Shown: positions 7,226-16,246 of the stretch, in pieces | Layout of the letters: each line of letters starts with the position of its first letter | Numbering within the stretch: position 1 is the first letter of the stretch | From: DASPHG01 sp963849605 | GTDB lineage: Bacteria; Actinomycetota; Thermoleophilia; Solirubrobacterales; Thermoleophilaceae | Assembly (NCBI GenBank): GCA_963849605.1 | Contig: CAWKHX010000015.1 | Coordinates: 806,001-870,000 of the forward strand | Direction of reading: 5' to 3' | Length of the DNA stretch: 64,000 nucleotides | Notes under the pieces: generated by a model | Databases searched by the model: none | What the model was told of the DNA's origin: nothing | Seen by the model: the letters and a program-made list of their open reading frames with translations, nothing else | Made by a program: the position numbers and the translations under genes

Positions 7226-8140
7226 GTGAGTGACGGCGCCACCACGCGCATGGAGCGCGCGGACTTCCAGGCCACGAGCGATCCCGCGCTCCAGGCCGAC
7301 ACCGACCGCGGCGGCGCGAACCTCCTGAGCTACGCCGACCTGTACCGGCTCTGGGAGCGGCAGCAGTGGGCCGTGCAGGACCTCGACTTCACGCAGGACC
7401 GGATCGACTGGCACGAGCGGATCCCGGAAGAGGAGCGCTACCAGCGGATGTACGGGCTGTCGTCGTTCTTCATCGGCGAGCAGCGCGTGGCCGCGGAGCT
7501 CGGGCCGATGATGCGCGCGTCGCCCGACGAGGAGATGCGCATCTTCCTGTGCACGCAGATCGCCGACGAGGCGCGGCACGTGGCGTTCTTCGACCGCTTC
7601 TACTCGGAGGTTGGAGTGCTCGAGTCGGAGGACCTCAACGCGCGGCTCGAGGAGACGAGCGCGCACCTGAACCCGAACTTCGGCGTGCTGTTCGACGAGA
7701 TGCTCGGCTCGCGCGTCGAAAAGCTCGCGCGCGAGCCGGAGGACCTCGAGACGCTCGTCGAGGCGATCACGCTCTACCACATGGTCATCGAGGGCATGCT
7801 CGCGCTCACCGGGCAGCACTTCATCATCAGCTACAACGAGGAGAACGGGACGCTGCCCGGCTTCGTCGAGGGCTTCAACAAGGTCGCGCGCGACGAGCAC
7901 CGCCATGTCGCCTTCGGCGCGCGCTTCCTGCGCGACATGGCGCAGAAGGACGAGCGCTACCGCGACGCGATCATGCGCACGATCACCGAGTCGGGGCCGG
8001 CCGCCGACGGCGTGCTGATGCCGCCCTGGTACGAAGAGGGCCAGGAGCTGTTCGGCGTCTCCCTCGACGAAACGCGCGCCTTCGCGATGAAGGCGCTCGA
8101 CCGCCGGCTCAAGGTCATCGGGCTGTCGGCCGCTGCATAG
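7226..8140 (+). CDS. R2-like ligand-binding oxidase (R2lox)
   Basis: Ferritin-like Mn/Fe oxidase related to ribonucleotide reductase R2 and M. tuberculosis Rv0233. 304 residues. The metal ligands are E85, E115, H118 (DEARH), E189, E224 and H227 (DEHRH). V88 lies three residues after E85 and Y184 five before E189, exactly the spacing of the Val-Tyr ether cross-link pair that separates R2lox from true NrdB; no NrdA gene is nearby. GTG at 7226 chosen; ATG at 7250 is an alternative. Physiological substrate unknown. Confidence 0.85.
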   Translation: MSDGATTRMERADFQATSDPALQADTDRGGANLLSYADLYRLWERQQWAVQDLDFTQDRIDWHERIPEEERYQRMYGLSSFFIGEQRVAAELGPMMRASPDEEMRIFLCTQIADEARHVAFFDRFYSEVGVLESEDLNARLEETSAHLNPNFGVLFDEMLGSRVEKLAREPEDLETLVEAITLYHMVIEGMLALTGQHFIISYNEENGTLPGFVEGFNKVARDEHRHVAFGARFLRDMAQKDERYRDAIMRTITESGPAADGVLMPPWYEEGQELFGVSLDETRAFAMKALDRRLKVIGLSAAA

Positions 8141-8198
8141 CTCCGCGGGCTTCCAGCCCCGCGTCCTGATGTTCAAGCTCGCATCCAGCTCGCGTGAC
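8138..8198. repeat. Dispersed intergenic hairpin repeat, copy B
   Basis: Second copy of the element at 2528-2588, same orientation. It begins on the stop codon of the R2lox gene and contains CTCCGCGGGC, a GCCCCGCG arm, CCTGATG and AGCTCGCATCCAGCTC. Possible roles are transcript 3'-end protection or termination; two copies are too few to define the element's boundaries. Confidence 0.6.
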
Positions 8199-8199
8199 C

Positions 8200-8214
8200 G
8201 CGGGCTTCGCCCGC
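8200..8214. terminator. Short hairpin between convergent genes
   Basis: Perfect GCGGGC-TTC-GCCCGC hairpin between the R2lox stop and the csaA-like stop. It could serve either strand as a weak terminator; no T-tract on either side. Confidence 0.4.
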
Positions 8215-8215
8215 T

Positions 8216-8512
8216 CTACCCAACCCGATCGCCTAGCGCGACGTCGTCGTCCGGCCGGAGCAGGACGACGCCCTTCGCGTCGTCGAGCGCGCCCAACACG
8301 AGCACCTCGGACTCGAACCCCGCGATCCGGCGGGGCGGCAGGCTGACCACGCCGACGACCAGCCGTCCCTCGAGTGCCTCGCGCGTGTAGTGCGTGATCT
8401 GCGCCGAGGAGCGCTTGACGCCGACCTCGGGGCCGAAGTCGATCTCGAGCTTCCACGCCGGATTGCGCGCCTCGGGGAAGTCGTCGACCCGCACCACGCG
8501 GCCGACGCGCAT
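8216..8512 (-). CDS. csaA: CsaA-like tRNA-binding domain protein
   Basis: 98-residue OB-fold protein of the EMAP/tRNA-binding type. Motifs: VDDFPEARNPAWKLEIDFG, KRSSAQITHYTREALEGR and the sequence VVSLPPRRIAGFESEVLVLG typical of CsaA. In Bacillus, CsaA is a small chaperone linked to protein export. The protein ends GDRVG, slightly short of many homologues but plausible. No neighbouring secretion genes. Confidence 0.88.
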   Translation of the reverse strand: MRVGRVVRVDDFPEARNPAWKLEIDFGPEVGVKRSSAQITHYTREALEGRLVVGVVSLPPRRIAGFESEVLVLGALDDAKGVVLLRPDDDVALGDRVG

Positions 8513-8541
8513 GTCAACGCGCTCGAAGTCCTCGAACGTGC

Positions 8542-10089
8542 TCAGGGGAGCGGAGTCGTGTCCTCGCCCGCGACCGGCGCGGGCTGGGGCTCTTCCGGTG
8601 AGGAGTTCGACTCGCCCGGGGGAGTGGTGGGCTCCGTCGTGTCGGGGTCCTCGTCGTCGGAGGGCGGCGGCGGGTCCTCGTCGGTGTCGTCCGTCGTCCC
8701 GTCGTCGGCCGGCGGGAGCGTGGTGGTCGAGCCGTCCTCGTCGACCGCGGTCGGCGGTGGCGCGGGCTCCTCCACCGGTGCGGGCTGCGGCGCCGGCTCG
8801 ACAGGCGCGGCCGCGACCGGCTCGGGCTCGGCGGGCTTCCGCTCGGCGGGTGTCACGGCCGGACCCGGGGCGAGCGGCGGCTCCGCCGCGAGCTCGGTGG
8901 TCGCGTCGGCCTTCGGTGCCGGCTCAGCCACCGCGGCCGTTGCGGTCTTGGTCCGGTCGCGCTGGGTCACGTTCTTCACCTCGACCGCGCCCGCCGTCAC
9001 GATCGTGACCGCGGCGAGCCCGGCGACGGCCTTGGAGGCGACGGCGCCCAGTCCGGCGGAGACGGCGCCGCCCGCGGCAGCGCCGCTCGCGGCAGCCGCG
9101 CCGGTGGCGGCCGCGCCGCCGAGCGCCATGCTGCCCGCGGTTCCTGCTGCGCCCGCGGCGCCGGCTGCTCCTGCGGCACCCGCTGCGCCCGCCGCACCCG
9201 CGGCTGTCGCCGAGCCGGTGATTCCGGCGGCGCCCGCCCCGGCGCTTGCGCCACCGCTCGCGAGGCCGCTTCCGGCGGCGCCCGTGCCGAGCTTGGTCAG
9301 GAACAGCTTCTTCAGGATGATCAGCGGGCCGATCGGGTAGATCGCGGCGAGCGCGCGGTTCGCGCGACGCAGCTCCGTGCGGAACACGCGGCAGCGCTCG
9401 CACTGCTTGAGGTGGCGGCGAACGGGGGCGCTCGTGCGCGTGAGCCCCTCGGCGACCTGCCCGAGCTCGAGCCGCACCTCGCCGCAGGTCAGGAGCCGCG
9501 CCTCGGCGGCCTCGCCGAGAGATACGCGCGCGCGTACGAGAAGCGACTTGACGCTCGGCACCGTCGTGTCCATCGCCTCGGCGATCTGGTCGTACGACAG
9601 GGCGTCGATCTCACGAAGGAGAAGTGCGGTGCGCTGCGTCTCCGGAAGGTCCTGCACGTCGGCGACGATCTGCCGGAACTCCTCGCGCCGGTGGACCGTG
9701 TCCGCGGTGGTGACGCCACCGTCGCGCTCGAACACATCCATCGAGTCGAGGCCGGCTGCGACCGGGCGGCGAAGGTGGTTGAGACAGCGGTTGCGGGCGA
9801 TGCGGTAGAGCCACGGCCGCGCGTTGATCGGCCGGTCGTCCGCCAGCATCGCGTTGAAGGCAGCGGTGAAGACCTCCTGGAGCACGTCCTCGGCGTCCTC
9901 GGTCGAGCCGAGCATGTGGCGGCAGAAGGCGAGCAGCCGCGACTGGTAGCGCTGGAACAGGGCGTCGAACGCGCCGTGGTGCCCGCGGCGGATGAGCGCG
10001 ATCAGCTTCTCGTCGCTCTGGAGCCGGAGGAGGGGCGACCGCCCGGCGAGCGCCGATCCTGCACTGGGAGTTAGGGCATGCGCTTCCAT
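8542..10089 (-). CDS. ECF sigma factor fused to zinc-finger anti-sigma-like and membrane domain
   Basis: 515 residues. Sigma region 2 is at about 27-110 (AFDALFQRYQ, STEDAEDVLQEVF, ARPWLYRIARN) and region 4 at about 138-195 (LPETQRTALLLREIDALSYD, TVPSVKSLLVRAR). Next comes a zinc-finger motif of the anti-sigma type (H226, C230, C233 in RRHLKQCERC), an Ala/Gly repeat stretch (about 270-345), one membrane helix (about 348-370) and a 140-residue Pro/Thr/Asp-rich tail predicted to be outside the cell. The protein appears to hold a sigma factor at the membrane in one chain, which suggests release by signal or proteolysis. Normal ECF sigma factors are about 180-200 residues. Confidence 0.85.
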   Translation of the reverse strand: MEAHALTPSAGSALAGRSPLLRLQSDEKLIALIRRGHHGAFDALFQRYQSRLLAFCRHMLGSTEDAEDVLQEVFTAAFNAMLADDRPINARPWLYRIARNRCLNHLRRPVAAGLDSMDVFERDGGVTTADTVHRREEFRQIVADVQDLPETQRTALLLREIDALSYDQIAEAMDTTVPSVKSLLVRARVSLGEAAEARLLTCGEVRLELGQVAEGLTRTSAPVRRHLKQCERCRVFRTELRRANRALAAIYPIGPLIILKKLFLTKLGTGAAGSGLASGGASAGAGAAGITGSATAAGAAGAAGAAGAAGAAGAAGTAGSMALGGAAATGAAAASGAAAGGAVSAGLGAVASKAVAGLAAVTIVTAGAVEVKNVTQRDRTKTATAAVAEPAPKADATTELAAEPPLAPGPAVTPAERKPAEPEPVAAAPVEPAPQPAPVEEPAPPPTAVDEDGSTTTLPPADDGTTDDTDEDPPPPSDDEDPDTTEPTTPPGESNSSPEEPQPAPVAGEDTTPLP

Positions 10090-10163
10090 GGGAGCGGGCT
10101 GCTTCCAGCCCTAAAGACAGGGTAGACGCCATTTAGTTGCGGTCAAATACCGCGGTTGGGGGA

Positions 10164-10246
10164 TGCCCGGAGTGGGATTCGAACCCACACGTCCCGAAGG
10201 ACTCTGGCTTTTAAGGCCATAGCGTCTGCCGTTCCGCCATCCGGGC
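10164..10246 (-). tRNA. tRNA-Leu (anticodon TAA)
   Basis: 83 bases without encoded CCA. Acceptor GCCCGGA pairs with TCCGGGC, discriminator A. D-arm GCGG...CGC, anticodon loop CTTAAAA gives TAA, a long class II variable arm (TCC-TTCG-GGA) and T-arm GTGGG-TTCGAAT-CCCAC. All arms fold; the outermost anticodon-stem pair is A-G. Confidence 0.95.
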
Positions 10247-10265
10247 GCGATCGAGTCTAGGCCCG

Positions 10266-11159
10266 CTAGTCCTTCGGCGGGTCGCGTTCCGGCAGCTGTA
10301 ACGACTCCTCCGCCGGCAGGCCCGCCGCGAGCTCGCGCGAGCGTTCGAGCTCGGCATCGAACTCGGCGCCGAACAACACCGCGAGGTTCGACAGCCACAG
10401 CCATATGAGGAACACGATCACTCCGCCGAGCGATCCGTACGTCTTGTCGTAGGAGCCGAAGTTGGCGACGTACAGCCCGAACCCCACCGACGCGAGCAGC
10501 CACAGGACGACCGCGACGATGCCGCCCGGCGTGACCCATCGCAGCCGCGGCTGGCGGACGTTCGGCGCGACGTAATAGAGCACGGTGAACATCCCCATCA
10601 CGACGGCGACGATCACGGGCCACTTGGCGATGTTCCAGATCGTGATGGCGGTGTCGCCCAGGCCGACCTCATCGCCGATCGCGCGCGCGAGCGGGCCGGT
10701 CACGACGATCGAGATTGCGACGAGCGCGAGCAGCAGGACCATCGCGATGGTGATCACGATCTGAAGCGGCCGCCGTTTCCAGAACGAGCGCCCCTCCTCG
10801 ACTTCGTAGATCGCGTTCATCGCGCGCATGAAGGCGCCGATGTAGCCGGACGCCGACCAGATCGCCACGAGCAGGCCGACGCCGAGCAGCGCGCCGGCGC
10901 CGCCGTTCGACTTCACGACGCTTTCGATCGGGCCGCGGAACGTGTCGACCGCCGACGCCGGACCGACGTCGTCCACGATGTCGAGCAACGCGTTCGTCGT
11001 CTCCGGGTGGTGCCCGAGGAGGCCGAGAATCGCGACGAGCACGATCAGCCCCGGGAAGAGCGCGAGCACCGAGTAATACGTGAGAGCGGCGGCCCAGTCC
11101 GTCAGGTTGTCGTCGCGGAGTTCCCTGACGGTTCGTTTGAGGGTGGCCCAGGTATACAT
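10266..11159 (-). CDS. YihY/BrkB family inner-membrane protein
   Basis: 297 residues with six predicted membrane helices. Family features: LTYYSVLALFPGLIVLVAIL near the N-terminus, IWSASGYIGAFMRAMNAIYE, and YGSLGGVIVFLIWLWLSNL near the C-terminus, followed by an acidic cytosolic tail. Once mis-annotated as ribonuclease BN; now regarded as a possible transporter or lipid-related membrane protein of unknown substrate. Starts eight bases from the divergent DUF4235 gene. Confidence 0.93.
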   Translation of the reverse strand: MYTWATLKRTVRELRDDNLTDWAAALTYYSVLALFPGLIVLVAILGLLGHHPETTNALLDIVDDVGPASAVDTFRGPIESVVKSNGGAGALLGVGLLVAIWSASGYIGAFMRAMNAIYEVEEGRSFWKRRPLQIVITIAMVLLLALVAISIVVTGPLARAIGDEVGLGDTAITIWNIAKWPVIVAVVMGMFTVLYYVAPNVRQPRLRWVTPGGIVAVVLWLLASVGFGLYVANFGSYDKTYGSLGGVIVFLIWLWLSNLAVLFGAEFDAELERSRELAAGLPAEESLQLPERDPPKD

Positions 11160-11167
11160 CTGAGACA

Positions 11168-11443
11168 GTGAAGTTTCTCTTTTTGCCGATTTCCATTCTC
11201 AGCGGCCTCCTCGCTGGCTTCCTCGGCAAGAAGCTCTTCGACGGCATCTGGGGCGCGATCGACGACCAGGAGCCGCCTGACTCGAAGCACCTCGAGATCT
11301 CGTGGCCCAAGCTGCTCCTCGCGGCCGCCGTCCAGGGGGCGATTTTCCGCGCTGTGAAGGAGGCGACGGACCACGGCTCACGGCGCGCTTTCATGAGCCT
11401 GACGGGCACCTGGCCGGGCGAAGAGCGCCCCGAGCCCGAATAG
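11168..11443 (+). CDS. DUF4235 small membrane protein
   Basis: 91 residues, GTG start. An N-terminal hydrophobic segment (FLFLPISILSGLLAGFLGKKL), the conserved FDGIWGAIDDQEPPD, and SWPKLLLAAAVQGAIFRAVK followed by LTGTWPGEE match the actinobacterial DUF4235 family. Two membrane segments predicted. Function unknown. It is divergent from BrkB with almost no space between starts, so the promoter elements of each gene must lie inside the other. Confidence 0.87.
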   Translation: MKFLFLPISILSGLLAGFLGKKLFDGIWGAIDDQEPPDSKHLEISWPKLLLAAAVQGAIFRAVKEATDHGSRRAFMSLTGTWPGEERPEPE

Positions 11444-11581
11444 CACTCAACCTTCGCTTAACGCGGGCGCGTCAACAACTGATGCTTGCGCTCGTTTCAC
11501 TGATGTAGGTTTTCGCCCGCGCCGGGGGGAAAGAACCGGTCTACGGGTTCCGGCGCCGGAGAGGGACGGAGGAGCAGAGGG

Positions 11582-12952
11582 ATGCGATCGGTAAGCGGCG
11601 TGGGGCGCGCTGCCGCCATGGCGGCAGTGATCGCGGCTGTCGTCCTCGTCGCGGTGCTCCTGTTCGGCGGCACCGGATCGGGCTACACGGTCACCGCCGA
11701 CTTCCTCAACGCCGGCCAGCTCGTGAAGGGCAACCCCGTCCAGACGGGCGGCGTTCCAATCGGTTCCGTGAAGAGCATCGACATCACCGACGAGGGCCAG
11801 GCGGTGATCGAGTTCTCCGTCGACGACGACCACTCGCCGCTGCCCGTCGGCACCCACGTGACGATCCGCCAGTTCTCGCAGTCGGGGATTGCGAACCGCT
11901 ACATCGACCTCGCGTACCCGCCGGAGTCCCAGTCGGACGGTCAGAAGATCGACGACGGCGGGCACATCGCCGCCGACAACACGACGACCGCCGTCGACCT
12001 CGACGAGCTCTTCAACACACTCGACCCGAAGACGCGCAAGGCGCTCCAGGGTTTCTTCAAGGGACAGGCGCGCCAGTTCGAGAACATGGGCAAGGAGGCG
12101 AACGTCGGCTTCGAGTACCTCAACCCGGCGCTCTCAACCTCGAGCCGCTTCTTCAACGAGCTGACCCGCGACAAGCCCGTCCTCGAGCGCTTCCTCGTCG
12201 ACTCGTCGCAGCTCGTCACCGCTCTCGCCGAAAAGCGCGACGACCTCTCCTCCCTCGTCTCGCAGCTCAGCACGACGACGACGGCGCTCGCGAGTCAGAA
12301 GACCGCGCTCGCCGACTCGATCAGCGAGCTGCCGCCGTTCATGCGCCGCGCGAACACGACGTTCGTGAACCTGCGTGCCGCGCTCGACGACGTCGACCCG
12401 CTGGTCAACGCGTCGAAGCCTGCGGTGCGCCAGCTCGACCCGTTCCTCGAGGACGCGCGCAAGCTCGTCGCCGACGCGGAGCCGACGGTGCGCGACCTGC
12501 GGATCACGATCGATCGCAACGGCAAGGACAACGACCTGATCGACCTGCTCAACTCGTTCCCCGAGCTCGCCGACCTCGCCACCGTCACGCGCGACCGGAC
12601 AGCGTCGCCGGGTGGCAAGGCCATCGACGTCGGCGAGACGCGCGGCGCGCTTCCCGAATCGGCCGAGGCGTTCGAGAACGCGGCACCCGAGATCGCGTTC
12701 GGCCGTCCGTACACGACGGACTTCTTCGGCTGGTTCGACGACTTCTCCACGACCGGCGCCGGCTTCGACGCGCTCGGCGCGACCGCGCGTGGACACCTCG
12801 TCTTCAGCGAGACCCTCGGCGGTACCTCGGCCGGCCACTTCCAGCGCTGCCCGGGTAGCGCGGAGCCAGCCCTCCCCGACGGCTCGAACGTGCTCTCCCA
12901 GGAGGAGCAGGACGCGCTCAACTGCAAGGAAGAGGACAGGGCGAGCGACTGA
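11582..12952 (+). CDS. MCE family protein 1 of 6
   Basis: Substrate-binding MCE (MlaD-type) subunit of an ABC lipid/sterol importer. 456 residues with an N-terminal membrane anchor (about 12-30, AAVIAAVVLVAVLLFGG), an MCE domain (about 35-110, KGNPVQTGGVPIGSVKSIDI) and a long helical region (about 130-330) that in such proteins forms the periplasmic tube. GGAGGA lies about ten bases before the ATG. First gene of a six-gene run with overlaps; no permease or ATPase gene precedes it. Confidence 0.9.
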   Translation: MRSVSGVGRAAAMAAVIAAVVLVAVLLFGGTGSGYTVTADFLNAGQLVKGNPVQTGGVPIGSVKSIDITDEGQAVIEFSVDDDHSPLPVGTHVTIRQFSQSGIANRYIDLAYPPESQSDGQKIDDGGHIAADNTTTAVDLDELFNTLDPKTRKALQGFFKGQARQFENMGKEANVGFEYLNPALSTSSRFFNELTRDKPVLERFLVDSSQLVTALAEKRDDLSSLVSQLSTTTTALASQKTALADSISELPPFMRRANTTFVNLRAALDDVDPLVNASKPAVRQLDPFLEDARKLVADAEPTVRDLRITIDRNGKDNDLIDLLNSFPELADLATVTRDRTASPGGKAIDVGETRGALPESAEAFENAAPEIAFGRPYTTDFFGWFDDFSTTGAGFDALGATARGHLVFSETLGGTSAGHFQRCPGSAEPALPDGSNVLSQEEQDALNCKEEDRASD

Positions 12953-14649
12953 TGAAGCGCGCTCTCAGCATCCTCTTCGTGCTCGGCGCCGGCTTTGCGG
13001 CGTTCGTCTTCGGCGGCGCCTCCGACGAGGACGGCGGCGAGCCGACGTACAAGATCGAGTTCGACAACGCGTTCGGCCTGGTCGAGCAGGGCGATTTCAG
13101 GATCGGCGGCGTTACCGCCGGGCAGACGAGCGCCTTCGACGTGGTTAAGGACGAGGACGGGCGCGCGCTGGCCTTGGTCGAGACCAAGGTGACCGAGCCG
13201 GGCTTTGCCGATCTCCGCGAGGACGCGAGCTGCGAGATCAAGCCGCAGTCGCTGATCGGCGAGTACTACGTGGACTGCCAGCCCGGCAAGTCCGACAAGA
13301 AGCTGGCGACGGACGGCAGCGCGGTGATCCCGGTCGAGCAGAACTTCTCGACGATCCCGACCGACCTCGTCAACGACATCATGCGCGCGCCGGTGCGCGA
13401 GCGACTGCGGCTGATCCTGTCGGAGCTCGGTACGGGACTCGCGGGTCGGCCGGACGACCTCGCCGAGGTGCTCGAGCGTGCGCATCCCGGCCTCCGCGAG
13501 ACCAGCCGCGTGCTCCGGATCCTCGGCGACCAGAACCAGGTGATCGAGAAGTTCATCGCCGACGCGGATACGGTCGTCAACGAGCTCGAGCAGAACAAGA
13601 AGGACGTGGCGCGCTGGGTCACCGCGTCGGCCAACTCCGCGGAGGTCACCGCCAGCCGCCGCGCCGAGCTCGCGGAGTCCTTCCACAAGCTGCCCGGGTT
13701 CCTCGACGAGCTGAAGCCGACGATGCACGCGCTCGGCGAGACCGCCGACCAGCAGACGCCGCTCCTGGTGGACCTGAAGACGGCGGCGCCCGACCTGAAC
13801 GAGTTCTTCCACCGGCTGGGCCCGTTCTCGAAGGCGTCGCTGCCTGCGATCGAGTCGCTCGGCGAGTCGTCGAAGGCCGGCACCACCGCCTTCCAGCACG
13901 GCGGCGAGGAGGTAAAGGAGCTGCTCGAGCTGTCCAAGGACGCGCCCGGGTTCGCGAAGCCGCTGCGCCAGTTCCTCGAGACGATGGACGACCGTGACCG
14001 CGCGATCGAGAGCGACGCGCGCGCGAAGGCGAGCGCGCCGCCCGAGCCGGACCCGACGGCGATCCCGGACGACGCGAACTTCAGGGGGCTCGCTCCGGAG
14101 GGCGGCTTCACCGGCCTCGAGGCGATCTGGGACTACGTCTACTGGCAGACGCTCAGCATCAACATGCTCGACAGCGTCGGCCACATCGTTCGCCTCGGCC
14201 TGACGGTGTCGGAGGGCAAGTGCTCGGAGCTCTGGAACCACCCGCCCGAGAACGCGGAGGAGCAGGAGATCTTCGACAGGTGCAACCAGTGGATCGGCCC
14301 CTACCAGCCCGGCATCAACGCGCCCGACTTCACGACCGCGGGCGCGAAGGCGTCGTCGAGCGCGGACGACGACGGCACGGCGGACCGGAGCTCCTCGCGG
14401 CAGACGAGCACGGTCGACCGCCGCGGTCCCGGCGAGCTCGAGGCGCCGCCCATCCCGGGCAAGGTCGACCCGTCGGTTCCCAACATCACGCTGCCGCCGC
14501 TCATCAAGGACCTGATCGAGAAGCTCGCGCCCGAGAAGCTCTCGCCGGGCAAGCTGGATGACCTGCAGCAAAAGGCTCCTCAGCTGCCCGACCTCTCCGA
14601 CCCGCAGGCGTCGCCCGAGACGCTCCTCGACTTCCTACTCACGCCATGA
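12952..14649 (+). CDS. MCE family protein 2 of 6
   Basis: 565 residues. Short N-terminal anchor (MKRALSILFVLGAGFAAFVF), MCE domain (about 30-115) containing FDNAFGLVEQGDFRIGG and a Cys pair in SCEIKP and VDCQPG that may form a disulphide, then a helical region and a Pro/Ser-rich C-terminus. Its ATG overlaps the previous TGA by one base (TGATG), so translation is coupled. It is more divergent in the MCE domain than its neighbours. Confidence 0.88.
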   Translation: MKRALSILFVLGAGFAAFVFGGASDEDGGEPTYKIEFDNAFGLVEQGDFRIGGVTAGQTSAFDVVKDEDGRALALVETKVTEPGFADLREDASCEIKPQSLIGEYYVDCQPGKSDKKLATDGSAVIPVEQNFSTIPTDLVNDIMRAPVRERLRLILSELGTGLAGRPDDLAEVLERAHPGLRETSRVLRILGDQNQVIEKFIADADTVVNELEQNKKDVARWVTASANSAEVTASRRAELAESFHKLPGFLDELKPTMHALGETADQQTPLLVDLKTAAPDLNEFFHRLGPFSKASLPAIESLGESSKAGTTAFQHGGEEVKELLELSKDAPGFAKPLRQFLETMDDRDRAIESDARAKASAPPEPDPTAIPDDANFRGLAPEGGFTGLEAIWDYVYWQTLSINMLDSVGHIVRLGLTVSEGKCSELWNHPPENAEEQEIFDRCNQWIGPYQPGINAPDFTTAGAKASSSADDDGTADRSSSRQTSTVDRRGPGELEAPPIPGKVDPSVPNITLPPLIKDLIEKLAPEKLSPGKLDDLQQKAPQLPDLSDPQASPETLLDFLLTP

Positions 14650-16244
14650 GCCGCCGACCCAAATCATCGATCGTCGCCAGCCCGGTCCTGGTCGGGGCGG
14701 TCACGCTGCTCGTGACGATCGTCGCCGTCTTCCTCGCGTACAACGCGAACACCGGCCTGCCGTTCGTCCCGACCTACAACGTCAAGGCCGAGCTGCCGAG
14801 CGGCGCGAAGCTCGTGAAGGGCAACGAGGTGCGCGTGGGCGGCTTCCGCGTGGGCCTGGTCGAGGACATCCAGCCAACCGTCGTCAACGGCAAGAGCGTT
14901 GCGCTGGTCGACCTGAAGCTCGACAAGGTCGTCGAGCCGCTGGCCGTCGACACGACTATCCGCGTCCGCCCGCGTTCGGCGCTCGGCTTGCGGTACGTGC
15001 AGATCACGCCGGGCACCTCCGGCAAGACGCTCGCGGCGGGCGACACCATTCCGCTCGCGAACACCTCCGAGTCGCTCGACCTCGAGGACATCTACGCCGT
15101 CTTCCAGGGCAAGACCCGCAGCGACATCCGCGCGGCCACGACGGGGTTCGGCGACGCCTTCGCCGGCCGCGGCATGTCGATCAACGACGCGATCGCGGCG
15201 CTCAACCCGTTCTTCACGCACCTGACGCCGGTGATGCAGAACCTCTCGGACCCGCGTACCGACCTCGACCAGTTCTTCCGGGCCCTTGGGCGCGCGTCGG
15301 CCGAAGCGGCGCCCGTGGCGACGGCGCAGGCCGAGGTGTTCACGCACATGGCGGACACGTTCGAGGCGTTCGTGCGCGAGCCCGAGTCGCTCCGCCAGAC
15401 GATCGAGAAGTCGCCACCCACGCTCGATGTCTCGACCGAGTCGCTCAGCGTGCAGCGCCCGTTCCTCGAGGACTTCGCCGACCTCTCGGCGCGCCTGCGC
15501 CCGGCGGCCCAGGAGCTGCCGCGTTCGCTGCCCGCGATCAACGCCGCCTTCAGGGTCGGCACGCCGATCCTGCCCCGGACCGTCGAGTTGAACGAGAACC
15601 TCGAGGACAGCTTCAACGCGCTCGACGACCTGTTCCAGTCACCCGGCACGCTCCTTGCGCTGCGCGACATCCGGACGGCGCTCGCGGCGGGCCGGCCGGC
15701 GCTCACATTCATCGCGCCGTACCAGACGGTCTGCAACTACACCGTCTACTTCCTCCACCCGCTAGGCGAGCTCCAGTCGCAGGTTCAAAACGGGCCGACC
15801 GGCGGCGGCACAGTGCTGTCCCAGGGCGTGAAGCTGGTCAACCAGAGCCAGCCGTTCAACTACGGCACGACGATCAGCTCGCGCCCGCCCGACATCCCGC
15901 AGGGCATGAACCCGATCGGCGCCGTGGACAGCGAGGGCAACCCGCTGCACCGCCTCTACGCCACCGGCCCGTATCCGCCCGCGATCGACTCGCAGGGGAA
16001 CGCCGACTGCCACGCCGCGAACGTCGGCTACGTCAGGGGCGGCGAAACGAAGAGCGAACTGAACGCGCGCGGCCGCTATCCGGCGGGCGACATACAGGCT
16101 CCCGGCGGGCATATCCCCGGCCAGCTGGTCACGACGGGCGGAGGCGGCAACTGGTCGGTCACCGACAGCGACTTCCCGGTCGTCTCCGGCGGCACGTACT
16201 CCAGTGAGGCGCTCGGCATCCACAACCTCGAGGACGTGCCGTAG
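14646..16244 (+). CDS. MCE family protein 3 of 6
   Basis: 532 residues with anchor (about 10-30, SPVLVGAVTLLVTIVAVFLA), MCE domain (about 38-120, KGNEVRVGGFRVGLVEDIQP, RSALGLRYVQITPG) and long helical region. The distal part contains a conserved-looking segment with paired Cys (VCNYTVYFLHPLG). ATGA overlap with MCE2. Likely subunit of the same hexamer or tube as the other five. Confidence 0.9.
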   Translation: MSRRPKSSIVASPVLVGAVTLLVTIVAVFLAYNANTGLPFVPTYNVKAELPSGAKLVKGNEVRVGGFRVGLVEDIQPTVVNGKSVALVDLKLDKVVEPLAVDTTIRVRPRSALGLRYVQITPGTSGKTLAAGDTIPLANTSESLDLEDIYAVFQGKTRSDIRAATTGFGDAFAGRGMSINDAIAALNPFFTHLTPVMQNLSDPRTDLDQFFRALGRASAEAAPVATAQAEVFTHMADTFEAFVREPESLRQTIEKSPPTLDVSTESLSVQRPFLEDFADLSARLRPAAQELPRSLPAINAAFRVGTPILPRTVELNENLEDSFNALDDLFQSPGTLLALRDIRTALAAGRPALTFIAPYQTVCNYTVYFLHPLGELQSQVQNGPTGGGTVLSQGVKLVNQSQPFNYGTTISSRPPDIPQGMNPIGAVDSEGNPLHRLYATGPYPPAIDSQGNADCHAANVGYVRGGETKSELNARGRYPAGDIQAPGGHIPGQLVTTGGGGNWSVTDSDFPVVSGGTYSSEALGIHNLEDVP

Positions 16245-16246
16245 CG

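Noticed and set aside
9040..9280. GC-rich Ala/Gly triplet repeats resembling a short tandem array
   Set aside because: They encode the Ala/Gly-rich linker of the sigma-factor fusion and show no conserved spacer pattern, so not CRISPR or satellite DNA.
11444..11581. A specific promoter for the MCE cassette in the 138 bp leader
   Set aside because: Only poorly spaced hexamer matches such as TTGCGC and TAGGTT are visible; the ribosome-binding site is clear but the promoter is not.
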